64,000 nucleotides of DNA from an uncultured Burkholderiales bacterium (lineage in GTDB: Bacteria; Pseudomonadota; Gammaproteobacteria; Burkholderiales; Burkholderiaceae_C), in assembly GCA_903886485.1 (NCBI GenBank), contig CAISMH010000017.1:1-64000 (forward strand). The letters are read 5' to 3'. Under the pieces are notes generated by a model. It made no database searches, had not been told where the DNA came from, and saw nothing but the letters and a program-made list of their open reading frames with translations. Below, one piece after another: positions 27,364-37,400 of the stretch. Made by a program: the position numbers and the translations under genes. Every line of letters begins with the position of its first letter. Positions within the stretch are counted from its first letter, which is position 1.

Positions 27364-29184
27364 ATGCCCAACGCTTTTAATTTTTCTGCCTCTCCCTTTG
27401 ACTGTTTAACGCCAGACCAACAGCGCTTGGTGCGCGACAGTGTGGACGTGGTCTATTACCCCGAGGGCGAGGCCATTTTGGATGTGGGCAACACGCCCAC
27501 GCACTTGTTTGTCATCATCAAAGGCTTTGTCACGCAGTACGACGGCGACGAAGTCATCACCACCTATGGACCTGATGACACCTTCGATGGTCGCGGTTTG
27601 GTGGCGGGCAAAACCAGCAACAAAGTTGTGGCGCAAGAAGAAGTGGTGGCCTACCAACTGGCGCGCCAAACCGTCACTGACTTGATTGCCAGCAACGCCA
27701 CCTTTGGCGCTTTGTTGTTTTCTGATTTAAGCAACAAACTCACCGCCTTGTCGCAGCGTCAAAGCCAACACGAGTTGCAGTCACTCACGCTGTCGCGTGT
27801 GGACGAAGCCTTTGTGCGCCCCGCACATTTTGTGGAAATGGAGGACGATGTGTTGTCCGTCGTTCAAGTCCTCCAAGCACAGCGCACCAAATGCGTTTTG
27901 GTGCGCAACCGCAGCACCACGCCTGAGCGTCTAGGGATGTTCACAGCCTCCACCTTGCAACGCGCGATTTTGAACGGCACACCGCTGGCGCAACAAAAAG
28001 TCGGAACCTTGGCCAATTTCCAAATCATTGCCGTGCGCCCCTCGGACCAAGTGGGCGATGCCTTGGCCTTGCTACAGCGTCACCGCGTTCACCGCTTGGT
28101 GGTGATGGATGACAGCCGCGTGGTGGGGGTGTTGGAGGCGCTCGATTTGTTCAGCTTCTTGTCCAACCATTCGCACCTGATCACAGTGCAGTTGGAGTCT
28201 GCGACAGACATTGCGGGCTTGGCTCAAGCCGCTGCGCAAATCACCCGCATGGTGACCACCTTGTATCGCAGTGGCACACGTGTGAGCTTGATTGCGCGCT
28301 TGGTGCAAGACTTGAATGCACGCTTGTTTGAACGCGCGTGGCAGATCATTGCGCCTGCTGATTTGGTGGCCAACAGTTGCTTGTTTGTTATGGGCAGCGA
28401 AGGGCGCGGCGAGCAGTTGCTCAAGACCGACCAAGACAACGGCCTGATTTTGCGCGATGGCTACACCCCACCAGAGAATTTGCCAGCGATTTGCCAATCC
28501 TTCTCGCAAGCCCTGTCTGCTTTTGGCTACCCTGAATGCCCGGGCCACATCATGGTGAACAACCCCATGTGGCGCCAAACGGCCTACGACTTTGGACAAA
28601 TGGTGCAGCAGTGGTTGCTGATGCCCGATGCGGACGGGTTGATGAACTTGGCGATCTTTTTGGATGCGCATCCCGTGTGTGGGGATGCGCATTTGTTGGA
28701 ACACGCCCAGCAAGCGTTGATGCGTTTGGCCACGGACAACGATGCCATGCTGGCACGCTTTGCCGCCTCCATTGACGCCTTTGGTCACAGCCGAGGTTGG
28801 TGGAATCGGCTGCTGGGCTTGGAAGACCAACAAGGCTTGCACCTCAAGAAAGAGGGCATCTTCCCTCTGGTGCACGGGGTGCGCAGTTTGGCCTTGGCCG
28901 AACACTTGCAAGAGACGAGTACCACCGCACGCATCGACGCCTTGGTGGTCAAAAATGTCATCACGCCCGCGCTGGGGGCCGACCTCACACAGAGCCTGCA
29001 CTTTTTAATGGGCTTGAAGCTCAAGGCCGGGGTGACGGAAATGGAGACTCAGCGCCCCGTGTCGGGTCTTGTGAATGTGGGTAAGTTGTCTACCTTGGAG
29101 CGCGACTTGCTCAAAGATGCGCTGGGTGTGGTCAAGCATTTCAAAACCTTGCTGCGTAGCCGCTTCAAACTTGACGCGCTGTGA
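27364..29184 (+). CDS. cNMP-binding/CBS/DUF294 nucleotidyltransferase-like sensor protein
   Basis: A 606-residue soluble protein with a cyclic-nucleotide-binding domain (about 15-130; VIIKGFVTQYDGDEVITTYGPDDTF), a CBS pair (about 155-275), a DUF294 nucleotidyltransferase-like domain (about 300-440; GSEGRGEQLLKTDQDNGLI carries the G-S and D-x-D pattern of the GlnD-type fold) and a DUF294 C-terminal helical domain. The modules suggest adenine-nucleotide sensing coupled to nucleotidyl transfer onto an unknown target. Such genes are often found beside an exonuclease and acetate permease genes, as here. Its stop overlaps the next start (TGATG). Confidence 0.85.
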   Translation: MPNAFNFSASPFDCLTPDQQRLVRDSVDVVYYPEGEAILDVGNTPTHLFVIIKGFVTQYDGDEVITTYGPDDTFDGRGLVAGKTSNKVVAQEEVVAYQLARQTVTDLIASNATFGALLFSDLSNKLTALSQRQSQHELQSLTLSRVDEAFVRPAHFVEMEDDVLSVVQVLQAQRTKCVLVRNRSTTPERLGMFTASTLQRAILNGTPLAQQKVGTLANFQIIAVRPSDQVGDALALLQRHRVHRLVVMDDSRVVGVLEALDLFSFLSNHSHLITVQLESATDIAGLAQAAAQITRMVTTLYRSGTRVSLIARLVQDLNARLFERAWQIIAPADLVANSCLFVMGSEGRGEQLLKTDQDNGLILRDGYTPPENLPAICQSFSQALSAFGYPECPGHIMVNNPMWRQTAYDFGQMVQQWLLMPDADGLMNLAIFLDAHPVCGDAHLLEHAQQALMRLATDNDAMLARFAASIDAFGHSRGWWNRLLGLEDQQGLHLKKEGIFPLVHGVRSLALAEHLQETSTTARIDALVVKNVITPALGADLTQSLHFLMGLKLKAGVTEMETQRPVSGLVNVGKLSTLERDLLKDALGVVKHFKTLLRSRFKLDAL

Positions 29185-29840
29185 TGAAGTCGCTGATCTC
29201 TCCTTCACATTGGTGGCGCTCACTCAAGCGTGAGTGGTTGATTTATCACCTCGGCCTGCCTGAGTTTCGTTTCATGTTCGATGCGCCGCCACCCCATGAG
29301 TGGGTGTCCTTGGATTGCGAAACCACGGGCTTGAATGTGTCCACCGATGAAATCATTTCCATTGGGGCGGTGCGCATCGTGGGCAACAAAATCATGACCA
29401 GTGAACGGCTTGAGTTGCTGGTGCGTCCAGAACGCGGTGTGTCTGCCGACAGTGTGCGCATTCACCGTTTGCGCGAGCGAGACGTGGCGCAAGGCTTGCC
29501 CATTGATGAGGCCGTGAAGCAGCTGATGCGCTTCATTGGCAGCCGTCCTTTGGTGGGTTACTTTTTAGAGTTCGACGTGGCCATGCTCAACCGAGCGATT
29601 TGGCCGCTGTTGGGGCAAGGCTTGCCCCAGCCCAAGATCGAAGTCTCGGCCATGTACTACGACCACAAGTTTCGACAGATGTTGCCCTACGAGCAGCAGA
29701 CCAACCCCAACATTGATTTGCGCTTTGCCAGCCTGATGAGCGATTTGGATTTGCCCATGCGTGAGGCGCATGACGCCTTGAACGATGCGGTGATGGCGGC
29801 GATGGCTTTTATCAAACTGCGTCAACTGCGCGGGGCGTAA
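29184..29840 (+). CDS. DnaQ-like 3'-5' exonuclease (DNA polymerase III epsilon family)
   Basis: A 218-residue DEDDh exonuclease. Exo I is D44 and E46 in SLDCETTGL, Exo II is in VGYFLEFDVAMLNRA, and Exo III is in MREAHDALNDAVMA with the catalytic His-Asp. It lacks the extra regions of true polymerase III epsilon, so it is a stand-alone relative. The ATG overlaps the stop of the DUF294 gene, so the pair is translationally coupled. It ends right at a terminator shared with actP. Confidence 0.85.
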   Translation: MKSLISPSHWWRSLKREWLIYHLGLPEFRFMFDAPPPHEWVSLDCETTGLNVSTDEIISIGAVRIVGNKIMTSERLELLVRPERGVSADSVRIHRLRERDVAQGLPIDEAVKQLMRFIGSRPLVGYFLEFDVAMLNRAIWPLLGQGLPQPKIEVSAMYYDHKFRQMLPYEQQTNPNIDLRFASLMSDLDLPMREAHDALNDAVMAAMAFIKLRQLRGA

Positions 29841-29876
29841 AAAAACCGGACAACCTGCGAAGGCTGTCCGGTTTTT
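29841..29876. terminator. Bidirectional Rho-independent terminator
   Basis: AAAAACCGGACA and TGTCCGGTTTTT form a perfect 12-bp stem around a 12-nt loop between two converging genes. The A and T tracts on the two sides give a U-run in both directions, so it should end both the exonuclease and the actP transcripts. Confidence 0.88.
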
Positions 29877-29911
29877 CGCAGAGCGCACGAGGCGCTCTTG
29901 CGAGAGACAGA

Positions 29912-31726
29912 TCAGTGACCTGATGCGCTCGATGCGCCAAAGCCTGTTTCGGAACGAACTTCTTGTGCCGCAAAAGCCGCACGCTCGTTCTTGGCATCGT
30001 CGCTGTGGTCCAAGATGGAGAACAGCCAGATGCCCACAAAGCCAATGGTCATGGAGAACAAAGCGGGTGAGGCATAAGGGAACCAAGCGGAGCCCTTTGG
30101 ATAGCCCAAGGTGGCTTCCCACACAGAAGGCGACACCACCGTCAAAGCAACGGAGGAGATCAGACCCAAGAAGCCGCCAATCACTGCGCCGCGTGTGGTG
30201 CAGTCTTTCCACAGCACCGACATGAACAGCACGGGGAAGTTGGCCGACGCAGCAATCGCAAAAGCCAAGGCCACCATGAAGGCGATGTTTTGCTTCTCGA
30301 ACGCAATGCCCAAGACCACAGCGATCACGCCGAGCGCGATGGTTGTGATGCGTGAGACACGCAATTCAGCGGCACTGTCTGCATGGCCTTTCTTGAACAC
30401 CGTGGCGTACAAGTCGTGTGAGACAGCGGATGCGCCAGACAAGGTCAAGCCAGCCACCACAGCCAAGATGGTGGCGAAAGCCACGGCAGAGATGAAGCCA
30501 TAGAACACGTCACCACCGACAGTCTTTGCCACCAGCACAGCCGCCATGTTGGCCGTACCTGCGCCGCCTTTGATCACGCCCTTGGCTACATCAGCCATCT
30601 CGGGGTTGGTCAGCACCAAAGTGATCGCACCAAAACCGATGATGAAGATCAGCACGTAGAAGTAGCCAATCCAAGTGGTGGCCCACAGCACAGATTTGCG
30701 GGCTTCTTTGGCATCCGGCACTGTGAAGAAACGCATCAAGATGTGAGGCAGACCGGCCGTACCAAACATCAAAGCCATACCGAACGAGATGGCAGAGATG
30801 GGGTCCTTGATAAAGCCGCCGGGGCCCATGATGGACAGGCCAGCCTTGTCTGGATCAATGGCCGTGGCAGTTGCCAAGGCGGCAGATGCCGCGGCTTGTG
30901 CTTCAGGTGTGGCAGCCAACGCGGCAGAGGCCGCAGCCGCAGCCATGGCCGCTTCTTTGGCGTTGGCGGCGATCATGGCTTTCACGACCACGCCTTTTGC
31001 AAACAAAGCTTCGGGGCTGAAACCAAACTGAGCCAACACCATGACGGCCATGAAGGTCACGCCGGCGAGCAACATGCAGGCCTTGATGATCTGCACCCAT
31101 GTCGTGGCGGTCATGCCGCCGAACAACACGTACACCATCATCAACGCGCCCACGATGACCACAGCCATCCAGTACTCCAAGCCAAACAGCAGCTTGATGA
31201 GCTGACCTGCGCCAACCATTTGTGCGATCAGATAGAACGCCACCACCACCAAGGTGCCAGAAGCCGCAAAGGCGCGGATAGGGGTTTGTTTGAAGCGGTA
31301 GCCTGCCACGTCGGCAAAGGTGAACTTGCCCAAGTTGCGCAGACGCTCGGCCATCAAGAACGTGATCACAGGCCAGCCGACCAGAAAGCCGATGGAGTAG
31401 ATCAAGCCGTCGTAGCCAGAGGCCATCACCGCAGCGGAAATGCCGAGGAACGATGCGGCCGACATGTAGTCACCCGCAATCGCCAAACCGTTTTGAAAGC
31501 CCGTGATGCCTCCACCCGCGGTGTAGAAGTCAGCCGCTGATTTGGTTTTTGAGGCCGCCCATTTGGTGATCCAAAGTGTGCCCGCGACGAAGGCGGCGAA
31601 CATGCCGATCGCGGTCCAGTTGGTGGCTTGCTTGGCGGTTTCGCCTACATCACCACCTGCTGCCATGGCTGCACCGCAAGCCGCGAAAGCCAAAAGTGCG
31701 GTCAAGAGAGTAGAAAACTTTTTCAT
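29912..31726 (-). CDS. actP: Cation/acetate symporter ActP
   Basis: A sodium:solute symporter (SLC5 family) of 604 residues with about 13 membrane helices after an N-terminal signal-like segment (residues 1-23). Matching blocks are [36 protein letters not shown] and [15 protein letters not shown]. It imports acetate and short-chain carboxylates. About residues 253-290 are an Ala-rich stretch that makes the protein some 50 residues longer than E. coli ActP. Its start overlaps the stop of the DUF485 gene, the normal operon with YjcH. Confidence 0.92.
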   Translation of the reverse strand: MKKFSTLLTALLAFAACGAAMAAGGDVGETAKQATNWTAIGMFAAFVAGTLWITKWAASKTKSAADFYTAGGGITGFQNGLAIAGDYMSAASFLGISAAVMASGYDGLIYSIGFLVGWPVITFLMAERLRNLGKFTFADVAGYRFKQTPIRAFAASGTLVVVAFYLIAQMVGAGQLIKLLFGLEYWMAVVIVGALMMVYVLFGGMTATTWVQIIKACMLLAGVTFMAVMVLAQFGFSPEALFAKGVVVKAMIAANAKEAAMAAAAASAALAATPEAQAAASAALATATAIDPDKAGLSIMGPGGFIKDPISAISFGMALMFGTAGLPHILMRFFTVPDAKEARKSVLWATTWIGYFYVLIFIIGFGAITLVLTNPEMADVAKGVIKGGAGTANMAAVLVAKTVGGDVFYGFISAVAFATILAVVAGLTLSGASAVSHDLYATVFKKGHADSAAELRVSRITTIALGVIAVVLGIAFEKQNIAFMVALAFAIAASANFPVLFMSVLWKDCTTRGAVIGGFLGLISSVALTVVSPSVWEATLGYPKGSAWFPYASPALFSMTIGFVGIWLFSILDHSDDAKNERAAFAAQEVRSETGFGASSASGH

Positions 31727-32031
31727 TTGGTCGCGTCCTTCAAGATGTCTTTCGTCAACGTATCGAATTCGCTGTTGGCGCGACGCACGTAGATGCCAGT
31801 GATCACGATGGTGAAGACGATGACGCCCATGCCCAAAGGAATGCCCACGGTTGTGACACCAGCACCGATGGGTTGTGCGAGGAAAGGTTTGTTAAATGCA
31901 ATCAATGCGATGTAACCGTAGTACACGATCAGCATCAGCACAGCGAGGAACCAGCCGAAGCCATTGCGCTTGGCGCGCAACTCTTTGTATTTCGGGTGGT
32001 TCTGGATCTTGTCGACCACTGGATCACTCAT
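31723..32031 (-). CDS. DUF485 (YjcH-like) membrane protein
   Basis: A 102-residue membrane protein with two hydrophobic segments ([20 protein letters not shown] and [19 protein letters not shown]), the DUF485/YjcH family. It is regularly encoded just before actP and is thought to assist the permease. GGGAGA precedes the ATG. The 4-bp overlap with actP indicates coupling. Confidence 0.87.
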   Translation of the reverse strand: MSDPVVDKIQNHPKYKELRAKRNGFGWFLAVLMLIVYYGYIALIAFNKPFLAQPIGAGVTTVGIPLGMGVIVFTIVITGIYVRRANSEFDTLTKDILKDATK

Positions 32032-32424
32032 TGTTTATCTCCCATTTGGGTTATTGAAAAACGCAAGAAGGATGCTTCCTTCATTGACTGATCCATTGTG
32101 TGAACGGGGACTGACCAAGTCCTTACGCACCGCATTCTGAAAGCCTTGTTTTTCAGAGGGGAATGCATAAAAAATAAACAATTTTTGTCGGTGTAAACCC
32201 CTACACTTTTCGGCGAGTATTTTCCCGTTCAGCTTCGATTTCGGAACGGTATTTCGTATCTAGAAAAAACACCGAAGGGTTTCTACCGTGTTTCAAGTCT
32301 GTGCATCGATGTCACGTTGGGGTTGCGCTTCGGTGCGTCAGAAATCGGTCAGTTTGCACACAGATAGTTGCCGCCACAGCGCCTGCCTCAGGAGCTGCAA
32401 TCACCAGTCTAAGGAGACACAACA
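32032..32424. promoter_or_regulatory. Divergent regulatory region between the DUF485-actP and MHS transporter genes
   Basis: This 393-bp gap has no credible gene. It is AT-rich in the middle (32160-32290) and must hold promoters for both directions. An inverted repeat GTGTA-N6-TACAC lies at 32191-32206 and another, CGTTC...GAACG, near 32227-32249. I cannot assign a regulator. AAGGAG at 32411-32416 is a strong ribosome-binding site for the plus-strand transporter. Confidence 0.5.
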
Positions 32425-34083
32425 ATGGCAACACTAGACGCCGACCGTCCGATGACGGCCGAGGAGAAGAAGGTCATCTTCGCCTCCTCTTTGGGTACCG
32501 TTTTCGAGTGGTACGACTTTTATCTTTATGGATCGTTAGCGGCCATCATCGCGAAGCAATTCTTCAGCGGTTTGGATGAAGGCTCTGCGTTCATCTTTGC
32601 GTTGCTGGCATTCGCTGCTGGTTTCATCGTCCGTCCTTTTGGCGCCATCTTCTTTGGCCGACTTGGCGACATGATCGGTCGCAAGTACACCTTCTTGGTG
32701 ACCATCCTGATCATGGGCTTGTCCACCTTCATCGTCGGCATCTTGCCCAACTACGCCAGCATTGGTGTGGCGGCTCCCGTCATCTTGATCTGCTTGCGTT
32801 TGCTGCAAGGCTTGGCCTTGGGTGGTGAGTACGGTGGTGCTGCCACTTATGTGGCAGAACATGCACCGCACGACAAGCGTGGTGCTTACACCTCATGGAT
32901 TCAAACCACGGCGACACTGGGCTTGTTCCTGTCTTTGATGGTGATCTTGGGCACACGTACCACCATCGGCGAAGCTGCTTTCGCTGAGTGGGGCTGGCGT
33001 GTGCCGTTCATCGTTTCGATCGCGTTGTTGGCCGTCTCGGTCTACATCCGTTTGTCGATGAACGAGTCGCCTGCATTCCAAAAAATGAAATCGGAAGGCA
33101 AAACATCGAAGGCGCCGTTGACCGAATCGTTTGGTCAATGGAAAAACCTGAAGGTCGTGATCTTGGCCTTGATCGGTTTGACGGCGGGTCAAGCCGTGGT
33201 GTGGTACTCGGGTCAGTTCTACGCCTTGTTCTTCTTGACACAAGCGTTGAAAGTGGACGGCGCTACCGCCAACATCTTGGTGGCCGTGTCGCTGTTGATC
33301 GGCACACCGTTCTTCATCGTGTTTGGCTCGCTGTCTGACAAGATTGGTCGCAAGCCCATCATCATGTTGGGCTGCTTGTTGGCGGTGCTGACTTACTTCC
33401 CTGTGTTCGAAGCGTTGACCAAGGCCGCCAACCCCGACCTGTATGCCGCGCAACAAAAGAACAAAGTGGTGGTGACCGCGGACATCGCTGAATGCTCCTT
33501 CCAGTTCAACCCCACAGGCACGGTGAAGTTCACCAGCTCATGCGACATCGCCAAACAAGTGTTGGCCGGTGCGTCCGTGAGTTATGAAAACGCCTTGGGT
33601 GCAGCGGGCACGCCTGCCACCATCAAGATTGGTGAGACGGAAATCCCGAGCTACAGCTCCAAAGGCTTGCCAGCCGACGAAGCCAAAACCAAAGCGGCGG
33701 AGTTCAAGAAGGCTGTGGCGGATGCTTTGAAAGAAGCGGGCTACCCTGTGAAAGCAGACCCTGCCAAGGTTGACCAAGTCAAGATCACCATCATCCTCAC
33801 CTACTTGGTGATTTTGGTGACCATGGTCTATGGGCCTATCGCGGCCATGCTGGTGGAGATGTTCCCCACACGTATCCGTTACACCTCCATGTCACTGCCG
33901 TATCACATTGGCAACGGCTGGTTCGGCGGCTTGCTGCCTACCACGGCCTTTGCGATCGTGGCGCAGACGGGCAATATGTACAACGGCTTGTGGTATCCCA
34001 TCATCATTGCGGGTATGACCTTCGTCATCGGCATGATCTTTGTGAAAGAAACCAAAGACGTCGACATCTACGCTGACGACTGA
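32425..34083 (+). CDS. MHS-family (MFS) metabolite:H+ symporter with large periplasmic insertion
   Basis: A 552-residue MFS transporter of the metabolite:H+ symporter group: FEWYDFYLYGSLAA in helix 1, GRLGDMIGRKYTF (loop 2-3 motif), RLLQGLALGGEYGGAATYVAEH, and FGSLSDKIGRKP in loop 8-9. Relatives carry organic acids, shikimate, betaine or proline; the substrate is not known. Between helix 9 and helix 10 (about residues 330-450) there is an extra ~120-residue hydrophilic domain with two cysteines (AECSFQF and SSCDIAK), predicted to face the periplasm. This explains the length compared with the usual ~430-450. It is divergent from actP. Confidence 0.85.
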   Translation: MATLDADRPMTAEEKKVIFASSLGTVFEWYDFYLYGSLAAIIAKQFFSGLDEGSAFIFALLAFAAGFIVRPFGAIFFGRLGDMIGRKYTFLVTILIMGLSTFIVGILPNYASIGVAAPVILICLRLLQGLALGGEYGGAATYVAEHAPHDKRGAYTSWIQTTATLGLFLSLMVILGTRTTIGEAAFAEWGWRVPFIVSIALLAVSVYIRLSMNESPAFQKMKSEGKTSKAPLTESFGQWKNLKVVILALIGLTAGQAVVWYSGQFYALFFLTQALKVDGATANILVAVSLLIGTPFFIVFGSLSDKIGRKPIIMLGCLLAVLTYFPVFEALTKAANPDLYAAQQKNKVVVTADIAECSFQFNPTGTVKFTSSCDIAKQVLAGASVSYENALGAAGTPATIKIGETEIPSYSSKGLPADEAKTKAAEFKKAVADALKEAGYPVKADPAKVDQVKITIILTYLVILVTMVYGPIAAMLVEMFPTRIRYTSMSLPYHIGNGWFGGLLPTTAFAIVAQTGNMYNGLWYPIIIAGMTFVIGMIFVKETKDVDIYADD

Positions 34084-34092
34084 TGTGTCCAT

Positions 34093-34112
34093 CACTCGGG
34101 GCGACCCGAGTG
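34093..34112 (+). other. Hairpin after the MHS transporter
   Basis: CACTCGGG and CCCGAGTG form an 8-bp stem with a GCGA tetraloop, 9 nt after the transporter stop. GNRA loops give very stable hairpins. It precedes the terminator below by 9 nt and may protect the 3' end of the transcript. Confidence 0.5.
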
Positions 34113-34121
34113 CTACATTCG

Positions 34122-34146
34122 AGCCCTCCCGCGCGGAGGGCTTTTT
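34122..34146 (+). terminator. Rho-independent terminator after the MHS transporter
   Basis: AGCCCTCC and GGAGGGCT form an 8-bp stem with a CGCGC loop, followed by TTTTT. It would end the transporter transcript just before the small membrane-protein gene, though that gene starts only 20 nt later and could be read through. Confidence 0.8.
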
Positions 34147-34166
34147 AATGATTTCGGAGATTCGAT

Positions 34167-34349
34167 ATGTTGAAAATTTTTGTGGGTTTCGTCATCTTCG
34201 CTGCACTGGCGATGTTCGTCATTTTCAAAGGTGGCAACAGCTTGGACATGGCCGGTGAAAAGCATGGCGATGAAGCGATGCACGCGCCATCAGAAGCAGC
34301 TTCGGACGCGGCCTCCAACGCGACAACAGACGCCTCTGCCGCCAAGTAA
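34167..34349 (+). CDS. Small single-span membrane protein, function unknown
   Basis: A 60-residue protein: one hydrophobic helix at residues 3-20 (MLKIFVGFVIFAALAMFVIFKGG), then a hydrophilic tail ending in Ala/Ser/Asp-rich low-complexity sequence. GGAG lies at good spacing before the ATG. I recognise no family. It is flanked on both sides by terminators, which suggests its own short transcript or low-level read-through. Confidence 0.55.
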   Translation: MLKIFVGFVIFAALAMFVIFKGGNSLDMAGEKHGDEAMHAPSEAASDAASNATTDASAAK

Positions 34350-34371
34350 CCGCGAGCGATCCTGTGCACCC

Positions 34372-34399
34372 AAACGCCACGGCCTGTCCGTGGCGTTTT
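34372..34399 (+). terminator. Rho-independent terminator after the small membrane protein
   Basis: AAACGCCACGG and CCGTGGCGTTT form a perfect 11-bp stem with a 5-nt loop (CCTGT), followed by a short T-run. It lies 22 nt after the small protein's stop and about 90 nt before the UvrA-like gene. Confidence 0.75.
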
Positions 34400-34491
34400 G
34401 CGTGATGAGGTCTTATGGATTCAATGCCCCAACGCCGATGCGGGCCTGTGTGACTCTCTAGAATATTTGCCACACTCCAAAAGGCCCCGCC

Positions 34492-37400
34492 ATGACAGGC
34501 ACCATCCGTATCCGTGGCGCACGCCAGCACAACCTCAAGAACTTAGACCTCGACATTCGCACCGGTGAACTCACCGTGGTCACCGGCCCCAGCGGCTCGG
34601 GCAAGTCGAGCTTGGTGTTTGACACCTTGTATGCCGAAGGCCAGCGCCGCTATGTCGAGACCTTCAGTGCTTACGCCCGTCAGTTCTTAGACCGCATGGA
34701 CCGCCCCGCGGTGGACAAGGTGGAGGGTGTGCCCCCCGCGATTGCGATTGACCAAACCAATCCCGTGCGCAGCTCGCGTTCCACCGTGGGCACGATGACG
34801 GAGTTGAATGACCACTTGAAGCTGCTCATGGCGCGTGCAGGCCATTTGTTTGACCGCCAAACCGCACAGCCTGTGCAACACGACACGCCGCAAACCATTT
34901 ATGCCGAGTTGCAACGCCGCTGTGCGGCGCTGCCGCAAGACCCACGCCTCGTCATGACCTTCCCGGTGGAGTTGCCCGCCAACACCTCGGCGGCTGAGGT
35001 GGAGCAGTGGTTGAGTGCGAGTGGCTTCACCCGCATCCATGCCGAACGCGAAGTGGCCACGCCCACCGGCCCGCGCAAATTGCTCGATGTGGTGGCTGAC
35101 CGCTTCAAGCTCGGCAACACCGAACAAGCCCGTGTGGTGGAGGCGATTGAGCTGGCCATCAAACGGGGTGGTGGTCGACTGAATGTCTATTGGTCTTTAG
35201 ACGCCGAAGCCACACCTGAGTTGTGGCGCTTCTCCACCGGCTTGCATTGCCCCGATAGTGACTTGCGCTACAGCGACCCCATCCCCTCGATGTTCTCGTT
35301 CAACTCGGCGGTGGGCGCCTGTGACACCTGCCGTGGTTTTGGCCGTGTGATTGGGGTGGACTACGGCTTGGTGATTCCCAATGACAAACTCACCTTGCGT
35401 GCGGGCGCCATCAAAACCATCCAAACCCCCGCATGGGTGGAGACGCAAGACGACCTGATGCGTCACGCCGAGGCCGAGGGCATTCCGCGTGACACGCCTT
35501 GGTACAAGCTGAGTCAAGAGCACAAAGATTGGGTCATCCACGGCTCACCGCTGTGGAAGGGCAAATGGAACCACCAGTGGTACGGCGTCAAACGCTTCTT
35601 CGAGTACTTGGAGAGCAAGGCCTACAAAATGCACATCCGTGTGCTGCTGTCCAAGTACCGCAGCTACACGCCCTGCGGCACCTGTGCGGGCGCGCGCTTG
35701 AAGACCGACAGCTTGCTGTGGCGCATTGGCACCCAAGAACACGCCGATGCGGTGTTGCCTCCTGCCAAGCGCTTCATGCCCCAAGGCGTGCAATGGACGC
35801 GTGCGCAACTCGAAGCCATGCCCGGCCTGTGCCTGCATGATTTGATGCTCTTGCCCATCGACAAACTGCATCAGTTCTTCAACGCCACACAGGTGGACGT
35901 GGCGGGCGCTGATGCGCAAGCCCTGCACTTGCTGATGGACGAAATTCGCACACGCTTGAAATACCTCTGCGATGTCGGCATTGGCTACCTCACCCTCGAC
36001 CGCCAAAGCCGCACCCTCAGTGGCGGCGAGGTGCAACGCATCAACCTCACCACGGCCTTGGGCACGTCCTTGGTGAACACCTTGTTTGTGTTGGACGAGC
36101 CCAGCATTGGCTTGCACCCGCGTGACATGAACCGCATCAACGAAGCCATGCTGCGCTTGCGCAACGCGGGCAACACGCTGGTGGTGGTGGAGCACGACCC
36201 CGCGGTCATGCTGTGCGCCGACCGCATCATCGACATGGGCCCCGGCCCCGGCGTGAAGGGCGGGCAGATTGTGTTTGACGGCACCACCGAAGCCTTGAAG
36301 TCGGCCGACACCCTGACGGGAGCCTACTTGGGGGCACGCAAAACCATTGGCCTAGGCCTCAAGCGTTTGGTGACGGACAACACACAGCGTTTGATTTTGG
36401 AAGGCGCGCGCGAGCACAACCTGCAAAACCTGAACATTGAATTCCCCTTGCAACGCTTGGTGTGCATCACTGGCGTCAGCGGCTCGGGCAAATCCACCCT
36501 GATTCAAGACGTGCTCACCCCAGCCTTGCTGCGCCACTATGGCCGCGCCACCGAAACACCGGGCGCACACGACCGTTTGCTGGGCGCAGACCACCTGAGC
36601 GATGTGGTGTTTGTGGACCAGTCGCCCATTGGCAAAACCGCACGCTCCAACCCCGCCAGCTATGTGGGCGCGTGGGATGCCGTGCGCGAAATATTTGCCG
36701 TTGCACCCCTGTCCAAACAACGCGGCTACACAGCCTCTAAGTTCAGCTTCAACAGCGGCGATGGTCGCTGCCCCACCTGCGGTGGCTCCGGCTTCGAGCA
36801 CGTCGAGATGCAGTTTTTGAGCGACGTGTATTTGCGCTGCCAAGATTGCAACGGTCAACGCTACAGACCCGAAATCCTAGAAGTCCGCATCGAACGCCAA
36901 ATTCGTGGCGTTGCCCCCGCAGCCACGACACGAATCACCCTCAACGTGGCCGACGTGTTGGACCTCACCGTCGGCGAAGCGCTAGAGATTTTTGCCAACG
37001 ACCGCGAAGTCGTGCGCACCCTCCAACCTATTGTCGACGTCGGCTTGGACTATGTGAAGCTCGGCCAACCCGTGCCCACCCTCAGCGGCGGCGAAGCGCA
37101 GCGCTTGAAGCTCGCAGGCTTTCTCGCCGAAGCCGCCAAAGCTAAAACATCCAGCCGCCAAACGCTTGCCAAAAAAGGCGTGCTGTTTTTGTTTGACGAG
37201 CCCACCACCGGCTTACACTTTGACGACATCGCCAAACTCATGCGTGCCATGCGCCGCTTGCTGGAAGACGGCAACTCGCTCATCGTCATTGAACACAACT
37301 TGGACGTCATCCGTGCCAGCGATTGGTTGATCGACCTCGGCCCCGAAGGCGGTGACGCTGGGGGCTTGTTGGTGGCTGAAGGCACGCCCGAAGACGTGCG

